A stretch of DNA of 45,429 bases, from assembly GCA_913062625.1 (NCBI GenBank), contig CAJXWP010000016.1, forward strand, positions 1 to 45,429, in the 5' to 3' direction. Below, piece after piece: positions 1-9,620 of this stretch (its first letter is position 1; every line of letters begins with the position of its first letter). The notes beneath the pieces were generated by a model. The model was not told the DNA's origin. It saw only the letters and a program-made list of their open reading frames with translations, and ran no database searches. The stretch is from an uncultured Haliea sp. GTDB lineage: Bacteria > Pseudomonadota > Gammaproteobacteria > Pseudomonadales > Halieaceae. Made by a program: the position numbers and the translations under genes.

Positions 1-116
1 TGTATCGCCCGTAGATGAGCGCCCTGATCAATCAAGCTGACATCATAACCGGCTTCAAACAGCACAAGACCAAGGTACCCACCAATGGCGCCAGCACCAT
101 AAATACAGACTTTCAT
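1..116 (-). CDS. Ketopantoate reductase-like (PanE/ApbA family) N-terminus, partial
   Basis: This is the first 38 codons of a gene that runs off the left edge of the window. The protein begins MKVCIYGAGAIGGYLG, a Rossmann dinucleotide-binding loop (GAGAIGG) placed right at the N-terminus, as in 2-dehydropantoate 2-reductase and its relatives, which reduce a 2-oxo acid with NADPH. The start ATG lies 3 nt after the stop of the small upstream ORF, so it may be the last visible gene of the ABC-transporter transcription unit. The substrate cannot be assigned from this fragment; many PanE paralogues do not act in pantothenate synthesis. Confidence 0.75.
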   Translation of the reverse strand, partial: MKVCIYGAGAIGGYLGLVLFEAGYDVSLIDQGAHLRAI

Positions 117-119
117 AAT

Positions 120-395
120 TCAAAGGCTCAAGCTTGAGTCGGCACAGGCGGTATGATGCCGAAGTTGATTAGCACACGCAACTATGCGCGGGCTGGGGTC
201 GGGACGCATAGAAATACAGTCGAGACTACCTTCTAACTCGCGGCGCACCTGTTCTGTGCCAACTGCTATATCAAGCCGCGGTGCCAATGGCCCCAGTACC
301 TTATCGAGATTATTGTTAATCAGGGTAGCAAGCAAGCTCTCTACACTATTTATCCCGCTACTCTTTGATACTGTCTGGTGACCACGCCGCATCAA
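120..395 (-). CDS. Small hypothetical protein, 91 aa
   Basis: I do not recognise this protein. It has no signal peptide or membrane segment and contains three Cys and several His near the C-terminus (ACANQLRHHTAC). Support for a real gene comes from position: it starts inside the last codons of the ABC ATPase gene (about 35 nt overlap) and its stop lies 3 nt before the PanE-like start, so it fills the gap in a co-directional set. The overlap is longer than a normal coupling overlap, and no clear ribosome binding site was seen, so the true start may be further in or it may be a chance ORF. Confidence 0.35.
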   Translation of the reverse strand: MMRRGHQTVSKSSGINSVESLLATLINNNLDKVLGPLAPRLDIAVGTEQVRRELEGSLDCISMRPDPSPRIVACANQLRHHTACADSSLSL

Positions 396-1989
396 CCCGC
401 GGCACGGATGCTAACAGGGCCTGTGTATAGGGGTGCTGCGGGCGTGTCAGAATCTCCTCAGCCGTACCTTGCTCCACCAACCTGCCCGACTGCATGACCC
501 CCACACGATGTGCTAGACCGGGAACAATAGAGAGGTCATGCGTAATAAAAAGGTAGGAGACGCCGAACTCGCTCTGCAATTCCTCCAGTAAGTCCAACAC
601 CTCTGCACGGATCGAAACATCCAACGCACTGGTAGGCTCATCACAAATAATCAATTCAGGCTCCACCGCCAACGCCCTCGCTATGGCGACACGCTGCAAC
701 TGACCGCCGGACAGTTCATGCGGATAACGTTGGCTAAACTCAGCACCCAGTTGTACTCGCTCCAATAACGCGCTTATACGTTGTTCGCGTTCTGCAACTG
801 GCAGGCCCATAAGGCTATCTACACCTTCACGAATAATCTCTCTTACAGTGAGACGCGGATTCATAGAAGAAAAGGGATTCTGAAATATCACCTGAATTTT
901 CTTACGGTATGGCAGTAAGGCTCGTCGATTCAGTGAATGTATCGGCAGGCCTTGGAAGCTGATTTTACCTGCCGAAATTCGGTCAAGATTCAGGATGGCG
1001 CGGCCGAGAGTCGACTTGCCACTGCCGGACTCACCCACCAGTGCATAGGTCTCTCCGCGACCGATGCTAAGTGACACGCCATCGACAGCTCGAACGTAAT
1101 CTGTGATGCGTTGTAAAATACCCTTGCGAATCGGAAAGTGTACTTTGACATCATCCAGTTGCAACAACGCCTCACCTTCAAAGGCACTATGGAAATCGGT
1201 AAGGTCTGGCAAAGCTTCAATCAGTCTGCGGCTGTAGGCCTCCTTGGGATTGCGAAAAAAAGTATCCACTGGCGCTCGCTCGATAATTTCGCCCCGATAC
1301 ATAACAGCGACCTCATCGGCCGTATTTCTGACCACGCCCATATCGTGCGTGATCAGCAAAACCGCCAATTGGCGCGAGCGGGTCAAGCCTCTGATCAGTG
1401 CCAACACCTGCTGCTGAATAGTCACATCAAGTGCGGTCGTGGGCTCGTCAGCGATGAGAATATCGGGCTCGCAGGCTAGCGCCATTGCAATCATCACGCG
1501 CTGCTGCTGTCCCCCCGATAATTGGTGTGGGTAGAAGCCATAGCGTTCATCTGGGCTCTGGATACCCACCTCTGCAAATAATTGCATTACTCTCCGCCGA
1601 AGAGCCCCACCCCTCAGGGATGTGTGCAAACGCAGGGTCTCAGCGACCTGCTCACCGACCATCTGTACAGGATTCAACGCAGACATGGCATTTTGGAAAA
1701 TCATCGCCACACGCTCACCGCGCACAGTCTGCATATCCGCTTCCGGCAGCTCCAGCAGATCCAGGCCAGCAACCCGAACCTCGCCGTCGGTAATCCCCAG
1801 AGCAGTCGGCAACAGCCGCATCGCCGCAAGAGAGGTCACCGATTTACCACTACCCGACTCACCGACCAGTGCGAATATCTCGCCAGCCTTTAACTCGAAG
1901 CTGACGCCATTGAGTATGGTGTCGCCAGTCTCCAGCGCTTTCACTCTGAGATTCTGTACCTGCATAACAACAGTAGACTGCCCCGTCAT
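358..1989 (-). CDS. yejF: Peptide ABC transporter, double ATP-binding protein (YejF-like)
   Basis: 543 aa with two complete ABC ATPase domains in one chain. Each half has a Walker A (GESGSGKS, near residues 42 and 317), an ABC signature (LSGGQQQR and LSGGQLQR) and a Walker B ([10 protein letters not shown] and [10 protein letters not shown]). A C-terminal stretch rich in HPYTQALL is typical of oligopeptide/dipeptide importers. The fused arrangement is that of YejF (E. coli protein about 530 aa), which energises peptide uptake at the inner membrane. The start codon overlaps the upstream permease stop by ATGA, so translation is probably coupled. The gene order matches yejABEF. Substrate is inferred as peptides; the exact one is unknown. 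Confidence 0.9.
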   Translation of the reverse strand: MTGQSTVVMQVQNLRVKALETGDTILNGVSFELKAGEIFALVGESGSGKSVTSLAAMRLLPTALGITDGEVRVAGLDLLELPEADMQTVRGERVAMIFQNAMSALNPVQMVGEQVAETLRLHTSLRGGALRRRVMQLFAEVGIQSPDERYGFYPHQLSGGQQQRVMIAMALACEPDILIADEPTTALDVTIQQQVLALIRGLTRSRQLAVLLITHDMGVVRNTADEVAVMYRGEIIERAPVDTFFRNPKEAYSRRLIEALPDLTDFHSAFEGEALLQLDDVKVHFPIRKGILQRITDYVRAVDGVSLSIGRGETYALVGESGSGKSTLGRAILNLDRISAGKISFQGLPIHSLNRRALLPYRKKIQVIFQNPFSSMNPRLTVREIIREGVDSLMGLPVAEREQRISALLERVQLGAEFSQRYPHELSGGQLQRVAIARALAVEPELIICDEPTSALDVSIRAEVLDLLEELQSEFGVSYLFITHDLSIVPGLAHRVGVMQSGRLVEQGTAEEILTRPQHPYTQALLASVPRVDAAWSPDSIKE

Positions 1990-3356
1990 GCGGGAGCCAC
2001 TCCTGATCCGGTGCGCGGATCAAAGGCATCACGCACCAAGTCCGCAAACAGATTAGCTGCCAGCACTAGTACAAACATAAAGAAGAACGCCCCACTGAGT
2101 GTCCACCATACGACAGGTTCACGAGATAATTCAGATCGGGCGCTGTTAATCATGTTGCCCCAACTGCCCATCGCCGGATCAATGCCCACCCCAATATAGG
2201 ACAGCACCGCCTCAGCTAATACCAGCGAACTGAAATCAAGCACAAAGGTAATCAAAATAATGTGAACGACATTGGGCAATATGTGACGCATCACGATACG
2301 GCTGTGGCTCACACCGAAAGCGTGGGCGGCCTGGACAAATTCCAGCTGACTGATCTTAAGTGTTTCTCCGCGGATCAAACGACAAAGAGACGACCAACTG
2401 GTGACACCCAAAATAAAACACAGAGCAATAAATCGCGCGTCGGCTTTTTCCATACCGGTAGAAAAGAAGTCCGGATTCAAGTCGATATACACCTGGAACA
2501 ACAGGACAGAAGCTGCGATCAGCAAAATACCCGGAATGGAACTCATGGTGGTGTAAAGATACTGTACTACATCATCCACCCAGCCCTTGAAATACCCTGC
2601 CATCACACCAAGCGTAACGGCAATAGGCAGCATAATCAGCGTCGCCAAAGTACCCAATAGCACGGCTGTGCGTACACCCTTGATACTCTGATAGGCCACA
2701 TCGACTCCGCCACGATCGGTGCCCAATACATGGTAGTAACGACTGATAAGCACCAGCCACACCGCCAAACAGATGACAACCGTCTGTGTCGCCCATGAGG
2801 CGTACCAGGGCAGTGCACTACGGCGCAAAAAGGCCCATTGCACGCCGACCAATACAGCCGAGATCAATAGGCCAAAGACCAGAGCCCAGAGGGTTCTCGC
2901 AACAACATCTGCCCAGCGCTCCGCAGGTTTTGAAAGATGGCGTCCCGCATGGTCGAGTAGGGGAAAATCTCTGTATAACAGACCATTTTCATCCTTCATG
3001 TTCTGTTTCGCAAAGGACTTAAGTGCAAAGGGCGCAGAGTAGGTGCGCTCAAAGCGCTCACCCATCCCCACCAGCATCACATCCAGAGCGCTGGTGACCT
3101 GATTATTGTAAAAGACCTCACTGCTTTGCGCTCCTTCAACAGGTTCCAGCGCTCGACGGAAGTGCAGCGAATCGAGGAGTGCTATACCGACATAGACCAA
3201 AATCAGCGTGAAGGTCACCATACCTAGGCGTGTGCTGAACACCCGCCGCCAATGCTCTCGTGTCTGGGGATCGCGTCGCAACCGCAGAAAAAACAGGCAC
3301 AGCGCCAGTACCAATATGTAAATCAATACGTCGGACCACAGCAGCAAGGGCTTCAT
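1986..3356 (-). CDS. Peptide ABC transporter permease (DppC/YejE type), extended
   Basis: 456 aa, longer than the usual 300-340 aa. Two membrane segments (about residues 8-25 and 44-62) are followed by a roughly 100-residue non-membrane stretch, then two more segments and the core permease domain (about 230-445). The EAA loop that contacts the ATPase is visible as EFVQAAHAFGVSHSRI, followed by RHILPNV, as in DppC/OppC/YejE. The extra N-terminal part is a large periplasmic or cytoplasmic insertion absent from the short family members. It begins 3 nt after the first permease stop and overlaps the ATPase gene by 4 nt. Inner membrane; forms the channel with the next protein. Confidence 0.88.
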   Translation of the reverse strand: MKPLLLWSDVLIYILVLALCLFFLRLRRDPQTREHWRRVFSTRLGMVTFTLILVYVGIALLDSLHFRRALEPVEGAQSSEVFYNNQVTSALDVMLVGMGERFERTYSAPFALKSFAKQNMKDENGLLYRDFPLLDHAGRHLSKPAERWADVVARTLWALVFGLLISAVLVGVQWAFLRRSALPWYASWATQTVVICLAVWLVLISRYYHVLGTDRGGVDVAYQSIKGVRTAVLLGTLATLIMLPIAVTLGVMAGYFKGWVDDVVQYLYTTMSSIPGILLIAASVLLFQVYIDLNPDFFSTGMEKADARFIALCFILGVTSWSSLCRLIRGETLKISQLEFVQAAHAFGVSHSRIVMRHILPNVVHIILITFVLDFSSLVLAEAVLSYIGVGIDPAMGSWGNMINSARSELSREPVVWWTLSGAFFFMFVLVLAANLFADLVRDAFDPRTGSGVAPA

Positions 3357-3359
3357 CTG

Positions 3360-4337
3360 CTAATCCAGCCGCAACCTAGGATCAGCCCAGGTATAGGAAA
3401 TGTCAGTGAGGATAAGTCCAATGATGTACAGAATAGAGCCTATAAATACCATACTGCGAACGATGGCAAAGTCCTGTGACTTGATGGCATCAAGCATATA
3501 GCTGCCTAGGCCCGGGATGCCGAAAAACGATTCTACCAACAGCCCCCCCATAAACAGCGACGGTATCAACACTACAATGCCGGTAAGGATGGGGATCAGT
3601 GCGTTAGGCAATATGTGCCTAAAAAGGATGCGGATCTCGCTGGCGCCCTTCGCTCTCGCAGTGCGCACATAGTCTTGGTTGGCTTCCTCCAAAAATAGCG
3701 TGCGATACCAGCGTGCTCCAGACCCAATACCCGCCACGACACCCACTAGCACGGGCAAGATTAAAAACTTCCAGAACTGTCCATGGGCATGAAACCCGGA
3801 AATAGGCACCAGCCGCCACGTTTTGGCCACGAGATATTGTCCCCCAATAATATAAAACAAATAAGAAATCGACATCATCGCCACGAACACAAACACGATC
3901 CAGCGGTCCAGTCGCGTGGCGTGGAACATCACTACCAGCAGCGCCACACAAATATTCACCCAGATACCCACAACAAAGCTCGGCACCGCCACTGCCAAAC
4001 TTGGCCACATGCGCGTGGATATATCTGTGGTGATATCCCGCCCGCTCTCCGATCGACCAAAATCAAACGCAAACAATCGTAGTGACTTGGCAAAGAAAAT
4101 GGTTTCCGTCACAGCACCACTGCCAGCAGCGTCAGGATTATAAAACAGTGGCCTGTCGTAGCCATTTTTTTTCTTCCATGACTGGATAGCTTCGGGTGTT
4201 ACATATTTCGCTCCCAGCTGGGAGACCGCCATATCGTCAGGGGTATTTACCACGAAAAACAGCGTAAACGTCAGCAGGTTAACACCCAGCAAAATAGGGA
4301 TGGCGTAAAACAGTCGTCGAATAATATAGGTCAGCAT
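3360..4337 (-). CDS. Peptide ABC transporter permease (DppB/YejB type)
   Basis: 325 aa, normal length for the DppB/OppB/YejB class. It begins with the typical MLTYIIRRLFYAIPILLGV segment, has a periplasmic loop to about residue 105 and five further membrane segments. The EAA loop is DYVRTARAKGASEIRIL with RHILPNALIPI, and GLLVESFFGIPGLG is the usual C-terminal motif of this class. It is preceded by the binding protein with only 2 nt between stop and start, and followed 3 nt later by the second permease. Forms the heterodimeric membrane channel of the importer. Confidence 0.9.
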   Translation of the reverse strand: MLTYIIRRLFYAIPILLGVNLLTFTLFFVVNTPDDMAVSQLGAKYVTPEAIQSWKKKNGYDRPLFYNPDAAGSGAVTETIFFAKSLRLFAFDFGRSESGRDITTDISTRMWPSLAVAVPSFVVGIWVNICVALLVVMFHATRLDRWIVFVFVAMMSISYLFYIIGGQYLVAKTWRLVPISGFHAHGQFWKFLILPVLVGVVAGIGSGARWYRTLFLEEANQDYVRTARAKGASEIRILFRHILPNALIPILTGIVVLIPSLFMGGLLVESFFGIPGLGSYMLDAIKSQDFAIVRSMVFIGSILYIIGLILTDISYTWADPRLRLD

Positions 4338-4339
4338 AA

Positions 4340-6541
4340 CTATTCCTGTGCGTGCCGTGCAGTCGCTTTCTGACGACGGCGATAGGCAATGACTCCAGGC
4401 AACGCCAGTGCGACTAAAATGAGAGCCGCCGCGTAAAGGGGGCTCGTGATCGGTTGGTTCCGACGGTTCTGCATTTTGGCTCGCTCGTCAGGCTCCACTC
4501 GAACATACTTTAATGTCGCTCTAGAAATACCGTGACGCTTATTGTTGTGCACCCAGCTGTTATTCAAAAATATTTCCGTGGGATAGTACGCAAACAACCA
4601 TACTGCATCATAACGGAAGAGTTCGACCATTCGAGCGACGAGTGAATCGCGCTCAGGTCCCTGCGGTAAAATGCGCATCTGACGGAATAACCTATCATAT
4701 TCCTCGTTAGAGTAGTTGCCATTATTAGCGCCATCGCACGCGCATTCCAGAGGTCCCTCTGGTCCGTAGAGCAAAAACAAAAAATTCTCCGGGTCAGGAT
4801 AATCGGCCGACCAACCGAATGAGAATATCTGCGTATTCCCGGTCAGCATTTTTTCCCGTGTTCGGTTGAAATCAGCAGGACGAAATTCCACCTGCACCCC
4901 AATCTGTGAAAACACACGGACAATCCAAGTCATCAGAGTGTTGTTGATCGCCTGACTCTGAACATCTAGAAAAATCTTCAACGGTTCACCGGTTATCTCA
5001 TCACGGCCATTGGGGTAGCCCGCCTCCGCTAACAGTTGTCGGGCGTATTCGATCGGTTTTCGCTGCGCCACGCCATCCACCCAATCATAGACATAGGGGT
5101 TCATTCCGGCCTCACCCTCCAAATGACCAGGAATTCCAGGAGGGATAGGATTTTCAGCTACGATACCATTGCCCATGTAAAAAATATTGAGGTAATCCTC
5201 CGTTTGGAAAGCAATCTGTAAAGCCCGTCGCAACTTGCGTTTTTTCTCGGTGTAGCCACCGACAACCGGATCACGCATATTAAATCCGTAATAATAAACG
5301 GCCGGCTGCACATCCGGCGACATGGTGATGTTGTGTTCTTTCAATTCAGGCGCGAGTTCTACGCCATTGGCACCGATCTGAAATGCGCGATCAAACAAAC
5401 CAGCGGGTTGACTGTGAACCTCTCCTGAGCGGTCGTAGTAACCTTGGAGAAACTTGGTCCACTGCGACAACGACTCTTTTTCAAGCCGAAAAACCGCACG
5501 GTCTAGAAAGGGAATAGGCTTACCCGCATCCTCTAGAAACCCTGCCTCTAAGTCGCCCGGCTCGCCTTCTGACGGAAAAAAATCGGCCCTATAGTTGGGG
5601 TTTCGCTCCAGTATAATTTCGCTGTTTGGATCATTACTGGCCATGAGAAATGGCCCGGAACCGACCGGCCACCAGTCCAGCGTGAGATTGCGATCGACGA
5701 AACCTGGGTTCTGATAAAAGCGATCAACTTCCGGACTAACGGGTGAAAAAAATGGCATCGCCAACCAGAATAAAAACTGTGGGTAACGGCCGATAATAGT
5801 GATCGTCAGCGTACGGTCATCCACCACTTCGAGGCCTTTCATTGAGTAGTTGTCTAGGTTGAGCCATTGATCACGTGGCAAAGAACCCACCTGCTCCGAA
5901 AACGCCTTCATACCAACAATATACTGAGACATAAAACCCAGCATGGGTGACCCAATTACTGGGTCGGCTAACCGCTTGATCGCATAAACATAGTCGTTGG
6001 CCTGTACCGGGCGATCACCCGTGTGAGGAAAATCCGGAATTTGGTGATAGCGCTCACCGGCCTCTGCAGTCTCAAACAGATATTCGGGCCGCCCCGATGC
6101 GTCGAGTGCGAAAGCCGGATGAGGCTGATAGTGCACATCATCACGCAAATGTAGGGTGTATCGCGTGAAGGCAACCGACTCATCGTCCTCTTTCACCGCC
6201 TTACCGGCGGAATCAAGATAGGTCACCTCTGGCAGGGAGTCCAGCGCGCCTGGAATCAGCTCGTAGGGACGCTTGAGAAAGTGGTACGTAAGAGGTGGCT
6301 CATAAATCTGCATCGTAAACAACGATTCATCGGAGGCATAAGAAATCGCCGGGTCCAAGTGCTTGGGTGGAGTAGAGATAATCATCGACTGGTAAGTCAC
6401 CAGGCCGTCAGGGGACGGCAGTTGCGGGTCATTCCATGGCCGCTCATCACAGGCTGCCAGAAACATCACCACTGCCATCAGCCACAACTGGGTGAAGTGG
6501 CGCTGGGTCTTAGTATTAGAGGCAATTTGATCGACTTTCAT
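4340..6541 (-). CDS. Family 5 extracellular solute (peptide) binding lipoprotein with C-terminal membrane segment
   Basis: 733 aa; captures the substrate for the importer encoded just downstream. An N-terminal hydrophobic stretch ends in the lipobox LAAC (Cys about residue 30), so the protein should be lipidated. The family 5 fold is supported by GSGPFLM, FSFGWSADYPDPENFLFLLYG and repeated dipeptide-binding motifs. The C-terminus is unusual: about residues 700-718 form a second hydrophobic helix (LYAAALILVALALPGVIAY) followed by RRRQK, a stop-transfer pattern. The protein is longer than YejA (about 600 aa). First gene of the five- or six-gene minus-strand unit; divergent from the POT transporter gene. 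Confidence 0.88.
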   Translation of the reverse strand: MKVDQIASNTKTQRHFTQLWLMAVVMFLAACDERPWNDPQLPSPDGLVTYQSMIISTPPKHLDPAISYASDESLFTMQIYEPPLTYHFLKRPYELIPGALDSLPEVTYLDSAGKAVKEDDESVAFTRYTLHLRDDVHYQPHPAFALDASGRPEYLFETAEAGERYHQIPDFPHTGDRPVQANDYVYAIKRLADPVIGSPMLGFMSQYIVGMKAFSEQVGSLPRDQWLNLDNYSMKGLEVVDDRTLTITIIGRYPQFLFWLAMPFFSPVSPEVDRFYQNPGFVDRNLTLDWWPVGSGPFLMASNDPNSEIILERNPNYRADFFPSEGEPGDLEAGFLEDAGKPIPFLDRAVFRLEKESLSQWTKFLQGYYDRSGEVHSQPAGLFDRAFQIGANGVELAPELKEHNITMSPDVQPAVYYYGFNMRDPVVGGYTEKKRKLRRALQIAFQTEDYLNIFYMGNGIVAENPIPPGIPGHLEGEAGMNPYVYDWVDGVAQRKPIEYARQLLAEAGYPNGRDEITGEPLKIFLDVQSQAINNTLMTWIVRVFSQIGVQVEFRPADFNRTREKMLTGNTQIFSFGWSADYPDPENFLFLLYGPEGPLECACDGANNGNYSNEEYDRLFRQMRILPQGPERDSLVARMVELFRYDAVWLFAYYPTEIFLNNSWVHNNKRHGISRATLKYVRVEPDERAKMQNRRNQPITSPLYAAALILVALALPGVIAYRRRQKATARHAQE

Positions 6542-6641
6542 TGGCTATAAGGGCAGTGGCATTTTTACATGCGGGCAAGCATAACCTGTCGCTACATGAT
6601 TCGCACCCGCAAAAAAGATGCGACACCCACCCACTAGTGCC

Positions 6642-6647
6642 TATAAT
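6642..6647 (+). promoter_or_regulatory. Candidate -10 box of POT transporter promoter
   Basis: A consensus TATAAT lies 45 nt before the chosen start of the peptide transporter. A 4/6 match to the -35 box (GCGACA, 6620-6625) sits 16 nt upstream. Its position downstream of the alternative ATG at 6618 argues that translation starts at 6693. Seen by eye only. Confidence 0.45.
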
Positions 6648-6692
6648 GGTGACAAGCGACCAAGCCTTAACCCCATCGGAAGCCAAAAAACA

Positions 6693-8249
6693 ATGACCGA
6701 CGCCAACGCGGCATCACCCTTGCCCGCAACAGATAATAGCTTCTTCGGTCATCCCCGAGGTCTATTTGTCTGCTTTGCCACTGAAATGTGGGAACGTTTT
6801 TCTTTTTACGGCATGAAATTCCTTCTGCTCCTTTACCTAACGAAGTACCACCTGTTCAGCGATAGTAATGGACTCGAAGTGCTCGGTAGTTACGCCGCAC
6901 TGGTATACGCGATGCCGGTCATAGGTGGCCTACTAGCAGACCGCTACCTGGGCATGCGCAAAGCCGTAATCTTTGGCGGGGTTCTGCTGGTATTGGGCCA
7001 TTTAGGCATGGCGATGGAGGGCGAGCAGGCACGAGTGGTCGGGGATCAGGTCGTTCGCGATGAGGGCAGCCTACAAGTCTTTTATTTGTCGCTGGCACTG
7101 ATCGTCATCGGAGTGGGGTTTCTCAAGCCAAACATTTCTACGATTGTCGGTAAGCTCTATGCTCAAGACGACCCAAGGCGTGATGCGGGCTTTACCATTT
7201 TTTATATGGGCATCAACATGGGTGCCTTTGCGGCGACTTTATTGTGCGGCTACCTTGGCGAAACTTTTGGCTGGCGCTACGGTTTCGGTGTGGCCGGAAT
7301 TGGAATGCTGATAGGACTGGCCACTTTCTTATTCGGACAAAAATACCTACACGGTCTTGCCGAACCCCACAACAGCGCTACTCTTAAACAAAGATCTCCG
7401 ATCGGCCTGAATAAGGAGTGGACAATCTATCTGTGCGCCCTGCTGGGCGTTATCGCAGTCTGGAAAATGCTGCAATTTCACGGCGCGGTTGGACACACCC
7501 TGAATCTACTCTCACTAACAGTTCTGCTCGGGCTGGGCTGGTTCATCGTGGTCAAATGCAATCCGATTGAGCGCAGCCGCATGCTGGCGCTGATCATTTT
7601 GACCATGTCTAGCGTGGTATTCTGGGCGCTATTTGAGCAAGCTTCCGCCTCTATGACTCTGTATGCCGACCGTGTATTGGATCGCAATATTCTCGGCCTC
7701 GAAATGACGGCATCCCAGTTTGGCTCGCTCAACGCTTTCTTTATTTTTGTGTTTGCCCCGCTTTTTGCCTGGCTCTGGATCTTTTTAGGCCGACGGGGAC
7801 TCGAGCCCAACACTCCCATTAAGTTCGCCCTGGGTATCGCTCAAGCAGGACTCGGGTTTGGGGCTCTTGTCATCGGCGCAGCCACCCCCAATGAGGCCGG
7901 CATGGTGGCCGGATATTGGATGGTACTAGCCTACTTATTACACACCACTGGCGAGCTGTGTCTCTCCCCTGTCGGTCTGTCGGCAGTCACCAAGCTCTCC
8001 GTTCCAAGCGTGGTCGGCGTCATGATGGGAGCTTGGTTTCTGGCAACCGCTTACTCGGAATTTGTTGCCGTACAACTGGCTAAGCTGGCGGCGGTTGAAA
8101 CCGTCAACGGGACGGTAACCGATATCGGCGCGGCACTGGCAAGTTATACGGCGTTATTTACCAATTTACTGTACGTAGGTCTAGCAATGGCAGCGCTGTT
8201 GTTATTACTATCCCCTGTGTTGAAAAAAATGATGCACGGCATCCACTAG
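6693..8249 (+). CDS. POT-family peptide:proton symporter (DtpT-like)
   Basis: 518 aa inner-membrane transporter of the proton-dependent oligopeptide transporter family, which imports di- and tripeptides. Seen: ATEMWERFSFYGMKFLLLLYL near residue 25 (the ExxERxxYY-like helix 1 motif, here EMWERFSFYG), LADRYLGMRKAV about residue 72, and the PTR2 signature region FTIFYMGINMGAF about residue 167. At least 12 hydrophobic segments follow. A TATAAT box between ATG 6618 and ATG 6693, and GGAAG upstream of 6693, favour the shorter start; the longer form would add 25 unlikely residues. Next to a peptide ABC importer, so peptide uptake is a theme here. Confidence 0.9.
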   Translation: MTDANAASPLPATDNSFFGHPRGLFVCFATEMWERFSFYGMKFLLLLYLTKYHLFSDSNGLEVLGSYAALVYAMPVIGGLLADRYLGMRKAVIFGGVLLVLGHLGMAMEGEQARVVGDQVVRDEGSLQVFYLSLALIVIGVGFLKPNISTIVGKLYAQDDPRRDAGFTIFYMGINMGAFAATLLCGYLGETFGWRYGFGVAGIGMLIGLATFLFGQKYLHGLAEPHNSATLKQRSPIGLNKEWTIYLCALLGVIAVWKMLQFHGAVGHTLNLLSLTVLLGLGWFIVVKCNPIERSRMLALIILTMSSVVFWALFEQASASMTLYADRVLDRNILGLEMTASQFGSLNAFFIFVFAPLFAWLWIFLGRRGLEPNTPIKFALGIAQAGLGFGALVIGAATPNEAGMVAGYWMVLAYLLHTTGELCLSPVGLSAVTKLSVPSVVGVMMGAWFLATAYSEFVAVQLAKLAAVETVNGTVTDIGAALASYTALFTNLLYVGLAMAALLLLLSPVLKKMMHGIH

Positions 8250-8258
8250 GAGACTCCA

Positions 8259-9494
8259 ATGTCCAACCGCGAATTCGATGTTATCGTCTGGGGAGCGACC
8301 GGTTTCACCGGTCAATTGGTCGTGGAGTATCTGGCGGAAACCTATGGCGTGGACGGTGAACTGCGCTGGGCCATCGCCGGACGTAATCGCAACAAGCTTG
8401 AGTCAGTGCGACAGTCCTGTCTCGCCGATGGACAGCATGAGCAGCTACCCATCTTGATCGCCAACAGCAACGACCCCGATAGCCTTGCGACATTAGTGAG
8501 GAAGACGCGCGTGATATGCACGACTGTTGGGCCCTATGCGAAGTATGGCACAACGCTGGTCGAAGCCTGCGTCGAAGCCGGCACACATTGCTGCGATCTA
8601 ACGGGTGAAGTCCAATGGATGGCGCGAGTCATCCCTCAATACCAAAAAGCCGCCGAGGCGAGTGGAGCCCGCATCGTGCATACTTGCGGCTTCGATTCAG
8701 TACCTTTCGATATGGGAAACTGGTATCTACAGCAGGTGATGCACGAACGTCATGGCGTTTATGCACAGCAGGTCAAAGGCCGAGTCGGCAGAAATCGAGG
8801 CGCCGCCAGTGGCGGCACAATCGCCAGTATCCTGAACATGATGGAAGAGGCTCAGAACGACCCTTCCGTGCGACAAGAGGTTGCCAACCCCTATGCGCTT
8901 TACCCTGTTGGCACGCCCGACGGCAGGGATGGCCCCGACCAGACAGGCGCAAAATTTGATGCGGATTTTAATCAGTGGACCTCGCCTTTCATCATGGCAG
9001 CGATCAACACCCGCGTAGTGCGCCGCAGTAACGCGTTGCTGGGTTTTCCGTGGGGCGAAAATTTTCGCTATGACGAGGCGACCCTCAATGCCTCTCGCTA
9101 TGAGGCCACCCGCAACACTGTAGCGGGCGGCATAGGTATGGTTGCGTTAGCCTTGCGCCCCACGCGGAAGCTGGCACAGCGTTTTTTACCCAAGCCCGGT
9201 GAGGGGCCAACCCGTGATCAGCGGGAGGCCGGCTACTATGAAGTGTTTTTTCGCGGCATTGATGCTCAGAGCCCTGAAAAAGATACCATCGTCAGCGTCA
9301 GTGGCGACTTGGATCCGGGATACGGCTCAACTGCTAGAATGCTAGGCGAAGCAGCAGTCTGTCTGGCAAAAGATCCGTTGACAGTGGGCGGAGGATTCTG
9401 GACGCCTGCTTCAGCTTTGGCCGGCAACTACTTGGACCGCTTAACCACAAGCGCAGGACTGACCTTCAAAGTGGTTGATGCGGTGACGCAGTAG
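8259..9494 (+). CDS. Saccharopine dehydrogenase-like / trans-acting enoyl reductase family protein
   Basis: 411 aa. The N-terminus (FDVIVWGATGFTGQLVVEYL) is a Rossmann dinucleotide-binding fold with the GATGFTG loop, followed by WAIAGRNRNKL and VRKTRVICTTVGPYAKYG, the pattern of the saccharopine-dehydrogenase-like oxidoreductase family that includes the mycobacterial trans-acting enoyl reductase Rv2953. HTCGFDSVPFDMG is a conserved stretch of that group. Real lysine-pathway saccharopine dehydrogenases differ, so the substrate is left open; a lipid-related reduction is possible. AGGAG stands 9 nt before the ATG. It begins 9 nt after the POT transporter stop and is likely co-transcribed. Confidence 0.8.
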   Translation: MSNREFDVIVWGATGFTGQLVVEYLAETYGVDGELRWAIAGRNRNKLESVRQSCLADGQHEQLPILIANSNDPDSLATLVRKTRVICTTVGPYAKYGTTLVEACVEAGTHCCDLTGEVQWMARVIPQYQKAAEASGARIVHTCGFDSVPFDMGNWYLQQVMHERHGVYAQQVKGRVGRNRGAASGGTIASILNMMEEAQNDPSVRQEVANPYALYPVGTPDGRDGPDQTGAKFDADFNQWTSPFIMAAINTRVVRRSNALLGFPWGENFRYDEATLNASRYEATRNTVAGGIGMVALALRPTRKLAQRFLPKPGEGPTRDQREAGYYEVFFRGIDAQSPEKDTIVSVSGDLDPGYGSTARMLGEAAVCLAKDPLTVGGGFWTPASALAGNYLDRLTTSAGLTFKVVDAVTQ

Positions 9495-9620
9495 GCCCTG
9501 CGATGCCGGCCGTATGCGGCACCGAAAACTACTATTAAGCCGTGTTAGCGCTAGTAAAAAACACTGAATCGTCTTACATTCACCGCAATAACACTAAAAA
9601 AAAGAGATATTGAGCGCTAG

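Noticed and set aside
9494-9620. Possible terminator after the saccharopine dehydrogenase-like gene
   Set aside because: TGCCG and CGGCA form only a 5-bp stem with a wide loop and no T run.
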